Positions 10,787-21,865 of a stretch of 64,000 nucleotides of DNA are shown in pieces (positions within the stretch are counted from its first letter, which is position 1; every line of letters begins with the position of its first letter). A program made the translations under genes and the position numbers. Below the pieces are notes generated by a model. That model saw nothing but the letters and a program-made list of their open reading frames with translations, was not told where the DNA came from and searched no databases. Source of the stretch: Batrachochytrium dendrobatidis JAM81 (taxonomy: Eukaryota; Chytridiomycota; Chytridiomycetes; Rhizophydiales); contig NW_006281114.1 in assembly GCF_000203795.2 (NCBI RefSeq), positions 372,001-436,000 of the forward strand, read 5' to 3'.

Positions 10787-13277
10787 TCAACGGCCTGATC
10801 CAAACGATGGCGAAAACGAATGAGTTTTGCTCATGTCCGACTCGTAGAATTGCCCAAATTGATCCATTTTTACTCGACCAAACTTGACTGCAATCCCATG
10901 TGGAGGTGGAACAGCACACACAGGCAATGCATCTTGATCAATATCCTTTCGTGGGCGTCGAATCAAAAGCTTTGAGTAATATCCAAAAATCTTGGTTGAA
11001 ACTGTATAAATGAATAGCCATACTACTGCTAGCACAAACTCGATATACGTTGTAATTTTCCTTGGTGCAGTAAACTTTCGTGCTACAAGTATAATTGAAA
11101 GATGCCAAGGCTGTGATAGTTCGTGGTATGTCAATCTCTGTCGCAGATTAATCTGATCCGCTATATCTTTTTTGACAAAACTTCTGCTATAGGGGATATT
11201 TTCCGACCTTTCATGATTGAGATGAATAAATGACGTGCTGAGCTGGCTAATCAAATCGGGTGTGTTCTTTGGTGGAATTGTATTTTCTTTCATCAATTCA
11301 CTCTTGGATGATTGTGGTGTCAAAAACCCGATACGATGGTCATCCTGATTTCCCATGAACAACTCTAGTCCATCTTGACGAGCAAAATCTTGAAAATGAC
11401 ACATATATTTTCTTGACAGCCAAATGCCAATGAGTTTCAATGAAGCAGGTATTGTCCATCCCACTTCTAGAGATAGCAGATGCGTGCATATCATTGACGT
11501 TCCGGTGTAATATTGGCTAAGCATGTTTGAGTTGTCGATCCATAGCTTCCTCCAAGATCGATCAGTGTCAAAATTCAAGTCTTGAAGATGCGATTCACAT
11601 CCTGCCAGATCGCACATAATTTGTCGAAAAATGTAGCTTGATACATGATAATGTGCCAAACTAACTTCATCTACGCAATCAAGCGAATTGAACCGAATTA
11701 CTGCCTGTTGTTTGCAGTTGATTACCGTACTACTGACTCTATCATCAATGCGATTATACTTGTGCTCACAAAGAATATCATCCAAAATCCGCATCAAACG
11801 CTGACTTGTCTTTAAACTAGTTGGTGCTTGCTGTCGAAGGTAAGCCACATTGTCACCATGAAACCCAATCAAAGCCTTTTCATATGCTCGGCTTAATTTG
11901 GCGGTATCGCTGTTGTGATCGCGGCAGTTGAGCAGGTCAACAGCGTATATCTTTTGACCATAACTTTGTAATAGATGCTCAAAATGATGACTCATTGCGT
12001 CCATGGACTCGTTTGACTGAACTTGACTGAGATCGATTGGTGGCTCGCAAAACGGTTCTGTAACGTTTTTTTGATTCCAAAACAGTGGCACAGATCCACG
12101 AATCATACAAAACGAAGATATGCCGTGGTTGTGCACTACCAAAACATTGGTGTCCACTTCTATTGCCGAGTGTCCAAACTCGTCTACTCCACGACACCAA
12201 TATCGAGCTCCAGCTTGATGGCGATTGATCCTGGATATCAAAAAAACAGACACTGATATGTTTTGAATGCTGGTCACCATGGATCCTACATGGCCGCATA
12301 TTATTGGTGTCACAAATGCATCGGTCCCCTTGTCAACAAAAATACGCAACATATGCTTATTCCACACATATTGATCATTGGCATGCGAGAAAAAGGAATG
12401 TGCGTTCGTGCTGGATCTGGAGTAGTTTAAACTATTTTCAAACCCTGATAGTGATCCATTGGCTAGATCCATATCCAAAGAATAGTACTTGTTTCCAGCA
12501 CAGTACTCGTCCTTGATAAGTCTTAGGCATATTCTTTCGTGCTCTTCCTGTGGCATTGTATTTTCATTTAAATTGTATTAGATCGATTATCATACAATAG
12601 TGCATTGGGTGTAACATTTTCAATTACTAGCGACTCGTTGAAATCATATACCTCGCGTAAACTAGGCGATATTGAACTTTTAAACACCACTATCGGCTTA
12701 ACATCACGAATATGCCAAACATGAACAGTTTGCTGGATGTTGGCTGCAACCAAGTCACGATCCACCACGACAAAAATGTATTTGATGAATCCAAGATCCA
12801 AGTGTCCAACGATACCATAATATGTCAACTCTGAAAGAACCTTGTCCGTGTTTGGAGTGTACATGTCCTGAGATTCTACATGAATTGCACATTATAAATT
12901 GATCCAAGTCAGTACGTTTCACTGCAAAAGCAGGATATACTAGTAGTCTCTGGTATCCAGTAAACGAATACCAAACAATGAATGCATGCCCTTGTATTGG
13001 TCCAAAGTGCAGTTTACCTCCAAGCGTCATGCAACCATCATGTTGGCCCATAAAAATGAGGGTTTTTGCAAAACTGGTTTGTCGAATGGGTTGTAGTGTG
13101 ACTGTGCCAGATTCGAAAATGGTCAATAGTGAGTCTGAATGATGGGATTTCTCAATTGAATAGAAGGTGTCCAGCGGATGGTCAGTGCATGCATTCGATA
13201 CCAGCACAGTTGAGAATAAAGTCAAACGATTCGTTAGTATGTCGGCCAATCAGATGCATCAAATGGTATGAATTCAT
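10787..13277 (-). CDS. SAC1-like phosphoinositide phosphatase with degenerate catalytic motif (probable pseudophosphatase)
   Basis: Four exons (13277-13202, 13134-12923, 12867-12616, 12547-10787) join in phase to 766 aa. Each apparent frame change in the N-terminal region is removed by a GT-AG intron. The protein aligns with SAC1 along its length: FESGTVTLQ, YYGIVGHLDLG, NDQYVWNKHMLR, FLISRINRHQAGARYWCRG, RGSVPLFWNQ. The CX5R(T/S) catalytic loop, normally R-x-N-C-x-D-C-x-D-R-T/S, reads RFNSLDCVDEV at about residue 465 (11663-11695). The nucleophile Cys is Ser and the catalytic Arg is Glu. A hydrophobic helix near residue 700 (FVLAVVWLFIYTV) suggests a membrane anchor like that of SAC1. Catalysis is unlikely. 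A lipid-binding or scaffold role is inference. Confidence 0.85.
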
Positions 13278-13805
13278 AATTAAAATTCAAGACCACATTG
13301 ATTCTACTCAAGGTGTTGGTTGCCAGTGCCATACCATGTTGAACCGACTCCATTGCTGGATTTACTATCCTATTTTACTCCAAGTTACAATTTTCAAGAA
13401 AGCAGATGTTCGCGTCGAAACTGGGAGAGCTGGGAATGTTTGCTCCGAGTCCAGGTGAGATGAGTCTTGGAATTATGGCTGTTGATGGTCTGCTCCATTA
13501 CATAGAGCTGTGCTTGGACATGTCTTGGTGATGAATATCCATAGATTTTGGACCAGATATGGGCAAATAGAAGACATTGGTGTCACTTGCATTTACAATG
13601 TACACGCTATTATCATCAAGTTGAAATGAGTTGGTTGACATACTATACTAGTTCATGGCTGCTCAACACATTCCAGCCTAAATTCAGTATTGGATTTATT
13701 GTGAATTGGCACTAGTTTGAAGGTCCATGGACAAGCATTGTTCAAAAAATACCAAACATGTCGAAACCGTCCATTTGAAAATAATGCTAATTCAACTGTC
13801 AATGG
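13278..13805. promoter_or_regulatory. Divergent region between the SAC1-like gene and RalGAP-alpha
   Basis: About 530 bp. It should hold both promoters and probably an unresolved 5' exon of the RalGAP gene, because the first clear RalGAP exon has no in-frame ATG at its start. No repeat or motif stood out. Confidence 0.35.
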
Positions 13806-16800
13806 GTGAATACAGATTCCGGGATACTCAATGCATTCCCATTGTCTGTAAAACGTAAACTCATCTTGGAAATTACGCAGTGTTTGCTACCTCGTAGCTC
13901 ACCACTTGGTGATCCAGGTGCCATTTTAACCTCTGCTACCCATGTTAATTGGATGATGGAGGTCATTGGTCAGGGATTTTCGCTACCTATCGAAGATGTG
14001 ATTGTAATACAGGATGCCATCAATGTGTATCACTCGTGGCTTCTTGAAAAATCAACACGACCTGCCATTATCCAACAATGTGGTGACAGCAGCGATCTTG
14101 CTCAAGGATTCTTTCAGGTGATTCATCATGTGTTATTTTAATATATATGCAGTCAAACATAGTGTTGAGCGATCGTGCTGACTATCATTGTGGAATCCAT
14201 CTGTGCATTACCAAACCCAAATGCGTAGACGATATTCAAACACTACTCGCTCATGTTTGTGCCAAGAGTTGGAAACAGTGTTCAATCAATCAATCTGCAG
14301 CAATCAATATCCACCAATTCCAAAATATCAGATTTAGAAGAGTGTGCTGATAACACCGCAGCGCATATTGAGCTCTGCAGAAAGGTGTTGTCTATTTTAT
14401 TGGCAGCATCAAAAACATTGGCAAATACATTTACAACAGAAACATGGGTAGTTCTTGTCAAGGTATTGTTGGGAATCAGCGACATTATTCTAACGCAGCC
14501 CATCAGTACTCGAACACCGATCGGCGTTCTTTCAACACCCAGCACACCAGGAAATTTAAAGTCGTCCAAATCCGTCGCTACACCTTTGTTGGATGATATT
14601 GAACCGTATTGCAGCAGACCAGTGATGGCAGACAAAATTTGCGAACCCATGATCAAAACATTGCTGGAAATATGGCTTAGGTCAGGAATTTTATCAGTAG
14701 AAATGTGGGATCGTCTCAAAAAGCACTTTGTGACATGGACACATCGAATAGAAGTGATTCATCATTGGAGCGCAGTTATTTATGGACTCACACAAAATGT
14801 TGTAAAGTATATATTTGACGAGTCTAAACTGCAGTCCACCGTCACGATTGCGTTGCATAATGGAGGAAACATCTCCATTGATTTCACAAGTGATTTCCTG
14901 GTATATTCCTGGCACCGTACAATCTACATGATTGGAAATCCATGCGCACTGAGCTGCCGAAACTTTGTTGTCGCCATCACGGGTCTTTCAAAATCAATAT
15001 CATTGTTGTATTCTATAGATGCTGGATCAAATGGCATGGTTGATGGAAACACGATCTTGAACATGTTTGGCGAGTGGCTTTTTCAAGCAGCCATGATGCA
15101 CGAAGTCGGGTAAGTTTATGCCAAACAATAGTGGTTTATACTGTAGTTGGATGCCATGGCTCATGCTTTATCGGCAATTTAGATTTGAAGAAGGACGGGC
15201 TGAAGCGCTTGGAACACTATGTCGTATATTTTCAAAGTATCAGAAAACCACCAAATTCCTTGCAGTCTATCTGGAGCACTTTTACAATGCTCTGCATTTG
15301 GTGTGATGCATTTTCATGTGTTGAAACAATCTGATATATATGATCACGTAAAAGCATGTCATTGGTGATTGGGCTAACATTCGTGCATGATATGTATTTA
15401 CTCTGCTAGGGACTCCAAGCAGACATTCTATCACTTACTAAGATAATCGTTAACAGTAGTGAGCTGTTTGTCATGGAACTTGAAGGCATTCGCTCATTGA
15501 TACCTACATTTGTTTTGTCATTATATCGAGTTCTTCCGTTGGTTGATGAAAGTAGGCCGCTTCAAACCCCACCCAGTTCAGTCGCTCCCGAAACGCTACG
15601 TCGATCAGCATACAAATTAATTGGCTCGATCATGGCCTTGCTGAATCGATTTGGATCTGTAAATTTACATTTGGCACAAACAAGCACCATCACATCGAGT
15701 ACTCCATACTTTACCAGTGCTATAAGCTCAATGGTATGTTATTTTAAATATATTTACGTGAATCTAATGAATTAAACTATGATGCATATTTTGATTGATA
15801 CTGTCGAGTCAATAGGTGTGGACAGCTTATCAGTGCACACCAGACAATCCAGCATGCGTGATTCCTCAAACTGATGCATGCAATCCAGGTTCAGCTACGT
15901 TTTCATCGGTAAACTACAACACATTTTTACATTTTATAGTTTAACCTAGTACATTGACCAACACCTATTGTTTTATATCAACCGATTGCAGCTACAACCC
16001 CATGTGCTCAACTTGTTGGTGAATTCAGTGGCAGTGGAAATGAATCCAAACAATGTTCGTTATGTGATCCATCTGACTGCATGCTACATTGTAGAGAATG
16101 CAGACTTTTGTCCTAGTGCTGTAAAGATTGTGTTGCGCGTAATACAGGACAAGGTTGGTTATTTATATTGCTAGGTTTATTAGTTGAATCCAATATATAA
16201 CTGATTGATTAGTTTCTGTATACCAAACTATGCAATTCAGCTGTTGATGTCTGATCATTGGACAAGCGTTGTTGTCATGTCTGTTATAGACTGCCTCAAT
16301 CAATTTGCCGCACTCTGGGAGCATGTGTTTAGAGATGAAAAGGTGAAATTCTTGTTGAATGCTGATCATTTGAATGTTGCTAGATGTGTGACTGATTTTT
16401 AGCAATATTATTGAATGGAAGGATTGCATTCGAGAAATGACTATATGCTTGTGTCAGTACATTGAGTTGCAACTAAACTCTGACAATCGCGTGGTAAGAC
16501 CTATTGTGCTGTGACTTTGAATTGCTATTACGCCAGAATTATATTTGACACTTGAATACAATATCTGCTGAATAGGAAACTGAGGTGTGTATTAGTCGGG
16601 CATATGACACACTGGCACGATGGGCAATATTGGGAGATTGGTTGGTGAATGATTATGAAACCCAACGAGTGATACTGTCTACTTTGGCACGGGGAGTCGC
16701 TCTTTTAGATCGTACCATGGAGTTTTCACAGGTCACATCAACGAATGTTGCAACTGCGTCAACTATAATTTCTGCTAGCAGTCTTGCTGTTTCTAATCCT

Positions 16801-19602
16801 GCTCTTGTATCGCTGCATGGCCCATCGCGTGAGGTGCTTGCTGGTAGTCACCCAGCAGTTCAAGCAGCATGTGACAAACCGGTATCACTGCAAGGCGGAT
16901 TAAATATCAGTACTTCACAAACATTTTTCAATACAAGCATACCTAGTGGCGGAACTACTTTTGGAAAAAAAACTGCGATTGCAATCCGAGCATCTAGTAG
17001 TCATACCAACAAATTGTTTAAACTACAGCGACTATCGCAGAATGCTGGAGGTGCTGGAGGTGTGAGTACTGGGTCTAAAGACGGAGGTATTGGTTTACCT
17101 ACATTTGCAACAGTTTCTGCAGAGATTCGACTTAAAAATGCAGCCGAGTCTGCCATAGACACATTGTTGGGACTTTTGGGAAACTTTCCACCAAAGTCAT
17201 CGTGCATGGGGATTACCAAGCTCGGGTCCACATGGGATGAAATCAAAGAGGTGCAGCGACTATCTCAAAAACAAAAACTTCAAAACCATGCACATGACTC
17301 GGAGGATACAACTCTGATTGATAAGCGTTACATTCGCTATTATTCATATGAAAACAGGCTGATTTTTGGATTTATTGAAAGGCCGGTTTGGGCGTTTGCC
17401 AAAACCGATCAAACGGCTTCCAAAGAGCTTTATCCCACGGTATCTACAGGAAATCTGATTGATATTGATGAAAATCCTCCACAAACCCAACGTAGCGACT
17501 ATGATGAAGCACTCGCGATTGCCATGGTTATTCGCGACTCGAGCGGTAAATTTTCATGGTGGAGCAAGTCTAAATACGAAGACAACAGTAGCAACAACCC
17601 CGAGTACAACACTAATGAATCAGTGGAGCAGAATACATTGACTTCATTCTTGGGAAATGGCTCCATGTCGCCTATAGATTGCATCCAAACCTCATCAGCA
17701 ACAACTACGTCCATGCAAGTCAGTTTGGTTGATGCCGAGATTGTGTATGCAAAACGATTGTCGCTGGACAACACGAATTGTTGCACTAGTCTTCCTATTC
17801 GGCCTTACAAAAAATCGCTTCCTCAACTATACCCATATCAACCCCAAAACTCGAGTACTGTACAGGTTCAAGTATTTACTGAAGACTCTATTCCTCATTT
17901 GAATGAGCTCTGTACAACTACAAGTGATACTAGCAAGCAGGAGGAGATTCGGATATGCATTGAAGCGCAGAAAAATGCAGAACTTGAACAGCGAACTCAA
18001 CTGCTCGAAAGTCTGGATTTTACAAAAACAACTGATGTTCAGCCGCCTACTATAGTTGATCGACGAAATTCTGCTAATATACCACAAGCGTTTCGTATTT
18101 TCCTGGCTGAATTTGGGATGCTTGATTTGGGACATCAAGCAAAAATTGCACCACTACAGTTATCGGATATGCTGATTCGAGATCTGGAGAAGCTGGATAG
18201 ACAGCCAGAGTAAGATTTGTTGCATTGATTGTTATACAGTCTGTCTATCTATTAGTTGGAAATCTGAAACATCATATTAACACGTTTAATTCTATGCATC
18301 TGTAATTATTTCTATCGATTAGACGAGATAGCATCAGTATTAGTGTCATGTACTGTCAAGCAGGAAATGTCTCGCTTGAAACTATTTTATATCCAGACCA
18401 TCTTCCTGAGTCATTTGACGAGTTTTTATGGAGTCTCGGATGGCCAGTTGACATCAAATCGCACACTGGATTCAAGGGCAATTTGACTGCAAATATATGT
18501 GAAACCGCGCCATACTATGCGAATGGAAACGTAGAGGCTGTTTTCCATTGTCCATACCTTGTTCGAACGTCCGGAAATACCGGAACCACATTATTCAGAA
18601 GGAAACCTACACATACAGAAACCGATACAAAGCCATGCTCAGTCGCACCATTAGGATTACATCGGGGGTCTATACAGGGTCAATCAACTGTTTCATTGAC
18701 ACACTCTGTATCGAGCTCAAGATCGTTTCAAAAGCTGCCATCTATAAACTCTATGATACATGAATCTCCAGCAACAACTGCACCACCCTTACTTTCCAAT
18801 ATGGGTGTCCATACACATCATCGCGCTCGTTTGCATACCATTGGTTCTGCAGATAATATTTTTGGGAAAGGATCTCTGACGCATTTTAGCGAGCCTGCTG
18901 ATGTGGATGATCCAATTGGCACTCAGGTATATGAAGAGTTTCAACCCCCACCAATTGTCCGATCTCGAACACGCTCACACACGGTGGGAATGGCTCCACT
19001 TTCTGCAGAAGAACAATTTATAGCATTATGCCAACAGATATCACAAACGGACAGCGTATATATTATATGGGTGGAAGACAATGACAGTATTCCAGCTTTG
19101 ATTTCAACTTTGGCACACACGGCAGTAGTAATTATATTTGTAAATCCATTGCCATTGACAAATGGGTTGTTTTGGATCCACATTTCCTTGTCTGGCGGTA
19201 CACACGAAGATATGCTTGTATGTAAATGTTTGATTTTTTAGATTCAATGTGCTTAGTTGATGTGATTGTGATGCTCACTATTTACAACTGTGATTGTAGA
19301 AATTTGGACCACTATCAGACGGCATGGTTGTAAGTCGTCATGCACTTGGAATGCTATGCAGACACACGGCATTTTCCGCGTATCGGTACTGTAGATATAA
19401 TAAGAATGTTTACAAAAGACCGTAAGTTGGTGTATTTGTATTCGTTTGAAAAGTATGTGTTGGTATACTTGGCTTCATACCAGTGCTAATCTGCATATTT
19501 AAAATCATTAGAACATTGCTACGGAGACAACTCATTGAAGAAATTTGCAATAGAAACAAGGCACAGACTGGAGGGTTTTTTGCAGATTTGTTTACACAGT
19601 AG
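13806..19602 (+). CDS. RALGAPA: Ral GTPase-activating protein alpha subunit (RALGAPA-like), Asn-thumb substituted
   Basis: A large multi-exon gene. Blocks match RALGAPA in order: VNWMMEVIGQGFSLPI (N-terminal helical region), WVVLVKVLLGISDIIL, LVTSW-type repeats, AMVIRDSSGKFSWW (17510-17560), FLAEFGMLDLGHQ (18100), and a C-terminal Rap/Ran-GAP domain (18330-19600) with FDEFLWSLGWPVDIKSHTGF, VYIIWVED, FGPLSDGMVVSRHAL and FADLFTQ at the end. With a beta subunit this complex turns off Ral-type GTPases. The catalytic Asn of the GAP motif G-N-D-x-V-x-I is Thr here (QTDSVYII, codon 19047-19049). The listed start is the first supported coding base, not a proven initiator, so an upstream exon is expected. 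Acceptor AG at 13815 is likely. Confidence 0.85.
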
Positions 19603-20169
19603 GTAGTTTTTGTGCCAAAATGCATCTGTTCAATAAGATTAAACGCGGAAATAAAGCACTGAATATACGAGAGAAACAATAGTTTATGGGTTGAACTACT
19701 GAGTCTGTGAAAGTTGGTATAATGAAATATTCACAGCCGTACTTATCCCGGTGATTGGTATGGAAACAGATATTGCATTCTTGAGACATGCCATCTTTGT
19801 TTTTTTAAATCGGCGCGAACATATGAGATTAGAATAAAGTGTGTAGAGTTGTATTGACAGTCGGACCTGGTATTTGGACTGTAGTGGATGATTTAGTGAT
19901 TGCACAATGTATGACTACCAAAAGTGGAGAGAGGGATCATTTTAGTTCAAAACTATAGTTTGATTGTGCATCATATAATGAACGTTGTGTTTATTGAATT
20001 GAAAAAGTAGTGCAGTCAATTTGTAGTAGAAAAGCGCAACAAATGTTTGACCATTATTCCAAAGCAAAATGGAGACGGTCACTAAGATAAAACAGAAAAG
20101 TGTTCCATTTTATATGAATACGGCCATAGGACAGGCGCGCATTAGTTAATGGTGTTGCAGAGTTACTGG
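19603..20169. other. Convergent intergenic region containing repeat copy B
   Basis: This lies between the 3' ends of RalGAP-alpha and the bHLH gene. Most of it (19797-20130) is the dispersed repeat described separately. No coding sequence is supported. Confidence 0.5.
19797..20130 (+). repeat. Degenerate dispersed intergenic repeat, copy B
   Basis: It shares ordered blocks with 49785-50035: a GCGCGAA..TGAGATTA block, GAGTTGTATTGA, GTGATTG(C/T)ACAAT, GATTGTGCA, AGTAGAAAAGC, TTATTCCAAAGCAA and a CATTTTATATGAATACGGC-type end (20104-20124). It also holds AAACTATAGTTT (19950-19961) and ATGACTACCA (19911-19920). Transposon-derived or RNA-derived origin cannot be told by eye. Confidence 0.6.
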
Positions 20170-21567
20170 TTAGAAACCTACATGACGAGATCGTTTTGAC
20201 CCCTGCTGGGCATCGTCTGTGATTCGCTGTCTAAGAGCTTGATTATCTTCTTTTAAGATTTCGTTTTGCTTGGTTACATCGGACAGCATCTGCTCCAACA
20301 TGTTTTTCTCCATTGCCCATTGTTCATTGTTGGAAATCTCCTGTTGTTTCAAATTCATAATATACTGAACAGCACGCTGTAATACACTTCCCTTGTTCTT
20401 GTCTCCGTCGGGAACAAGTTTAGCCAACTCTGCGATACCATCACTGATGGTTTCACGCCGTTTGCGCTCAACCTCGCGATGGTTTTCGCGACGCTGACGC
20501 ATCCACTCTTCGCTGCCAATTGGATGTTTATTATTGTTGTTATTGGGATCAGATTGCTGAAGAAGCGAGTCCAAGGCATTGCTACCAGCCATAGTTTGAT
20601 GAAGCAATTGGGCAGCTTGAAGTTCATTTTGACCAATCGTCATGTTTCTACCCATTAAGCTTTGTTGAAGCAATTGTTGAGCATCTGCGGGTAACTGTTG
20701 AGAATTGGATGGATTGGACATGGATCTGGCGGCAGCAGCAGCCACAGCAGCAGCCAGAGGATTGTATGCGGCAGCAGCAGCGGCAGCAAGTGCGTAATCA
20801 AACATTAATGGTCTAAGATAAATCCAGAGATTAGTTTTGATTGACAATAGTTATATAAGCTTGCAAAATCACAAGCAAGCAGATCAATGCTGCATAGCAA
20901 ACAAAATGGATTGTATGCTTACGGACGATTGCCAGGAGTCTGCTGTTTCCCGTTGGTCGCCTGTGCAAATAAACGCATCTGTTGCTGCATCTAAGAAATT
21001 GAACGGGACAGAATCAGTCATTAGCCATTAGCAACCAACACATTGTAGTAGCTACAAAGGACTTACAGTATCGACGGCATTTTGCTGCTGTATTTGAGCC
21101 TGTTGCTGCTGCAGCTGAAACTGAGCCTGCTGTTGGGCTTGTTGTTGTTTCTGTTTCTTTGAGCGATTAGCAGTGCCTTGAGGAACATCACCAGTGGCCA
21201 CAATAGTAGTTTCGATATCACTACCACCGGCAGCATCGGTGTCAAACGCAGCAGCGTTGCTGCTGGTGGAATTTCTCGACTTTTTTGATATCGAAACCTT
21301 TGTCTTTCCAGCAGAAGCAGCAGCGGACATGGAGGAGATATTCTGCAGCTCCAAGTCCAGATCCAAGTGTTCATCATGAGCAGGAAGCACAGTATCTACA
21401 TCCAGACCAGACGAAGCTGAGGGCAGTCCAGTGGCAGACTTGGCAGCAGCGGCCGCTGCAGCAACAGCAGCAGCAACAGCCTTTGTAGTAGCTGCATTGG
21501 CTTTTGTTGCTCTTGAGCCTTGCTTGGAAGTACTGTTGTTCATAGCATTCTTATTGACTGAAGACAT
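20170..21567 (-). CDS. CBF1: CBF1/USF-like bHLH-leucine zipper transcription factor
   Basis: Three exons (21567-21067, 20990-20923, 20812-20170) join in phase to 403 aa. The start is ATG TCT TCA at 21567. The N-terminal half is low complexity, with poly-Ala (20750-20800 and 21440-21480) and poly-Gln (21080-21150) tracts. The bHLH at about residues 295-350 is CBF1-like: EWMRQRRENHREVERKRRET supplies the His-Glu-Arg residues that read CACGTG E-boxes. A leucine-zipper coiled coil follows. In yeasts CBF1 acts at centromeres and sulphur-metabolism promoters. The target set here is unknown. The GCN/CAG codon runs may be length-variable between strains. Confidence 0.85.
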
Positions 21568-21865
21568 GATGGTGACGATAGTTCTAAAGGTTGACACAAG
21601 TCAATACCATTGTATATGCAGACAAGCACTTTGCAGTGATTTCTATCGGCTGTTTATTATACTCTTATCCGATGAGTAGCTTCTACCACCATCACAACAG
21701 CACTCACTCCCAATACCATCCATCACCTACCTTCCGCTCGCACAAACTCGCTGGCAATCAATAGCAAACGTCAGGTGATTCCACCTGTTCTGTTGGGAAA
21801 GTCACGTTCTACATCAGATTTCGTCTAAATTTCACTTGTTTTACTACAAATGGCTTTATTTTGTC
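21568..21865. other. Short gap between bHLH 5' end and PRP5 3' end
   Basis: About 300 bp that must include the bHLH promoter (minus strand) and the PRP5 3' untranslated region. No further feature was seen. Confidence 0.4.

Noticed and set aside
12568..13249. Apparent frameshifts in the N-terminal half of the SAC1-like gene
   Set aside because: GT-AG introns at 13201-13135, 12922-12868 and 12615-12548 restore a single in-phase frame, so no frameshift or pseudogene call is needed for this part.
20740..21490. CAG/GCA trinucleotide runs as a satellite
   Set aside because: They are codon runs for Ala and Gln tracts of the bHLH protein, not an independent repeat.
21052..21600. Start of the bHLH gene at 21597
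   Set aside because: That position is GTG. The first ATG in frame is at 21567 and the exon phases close from there.
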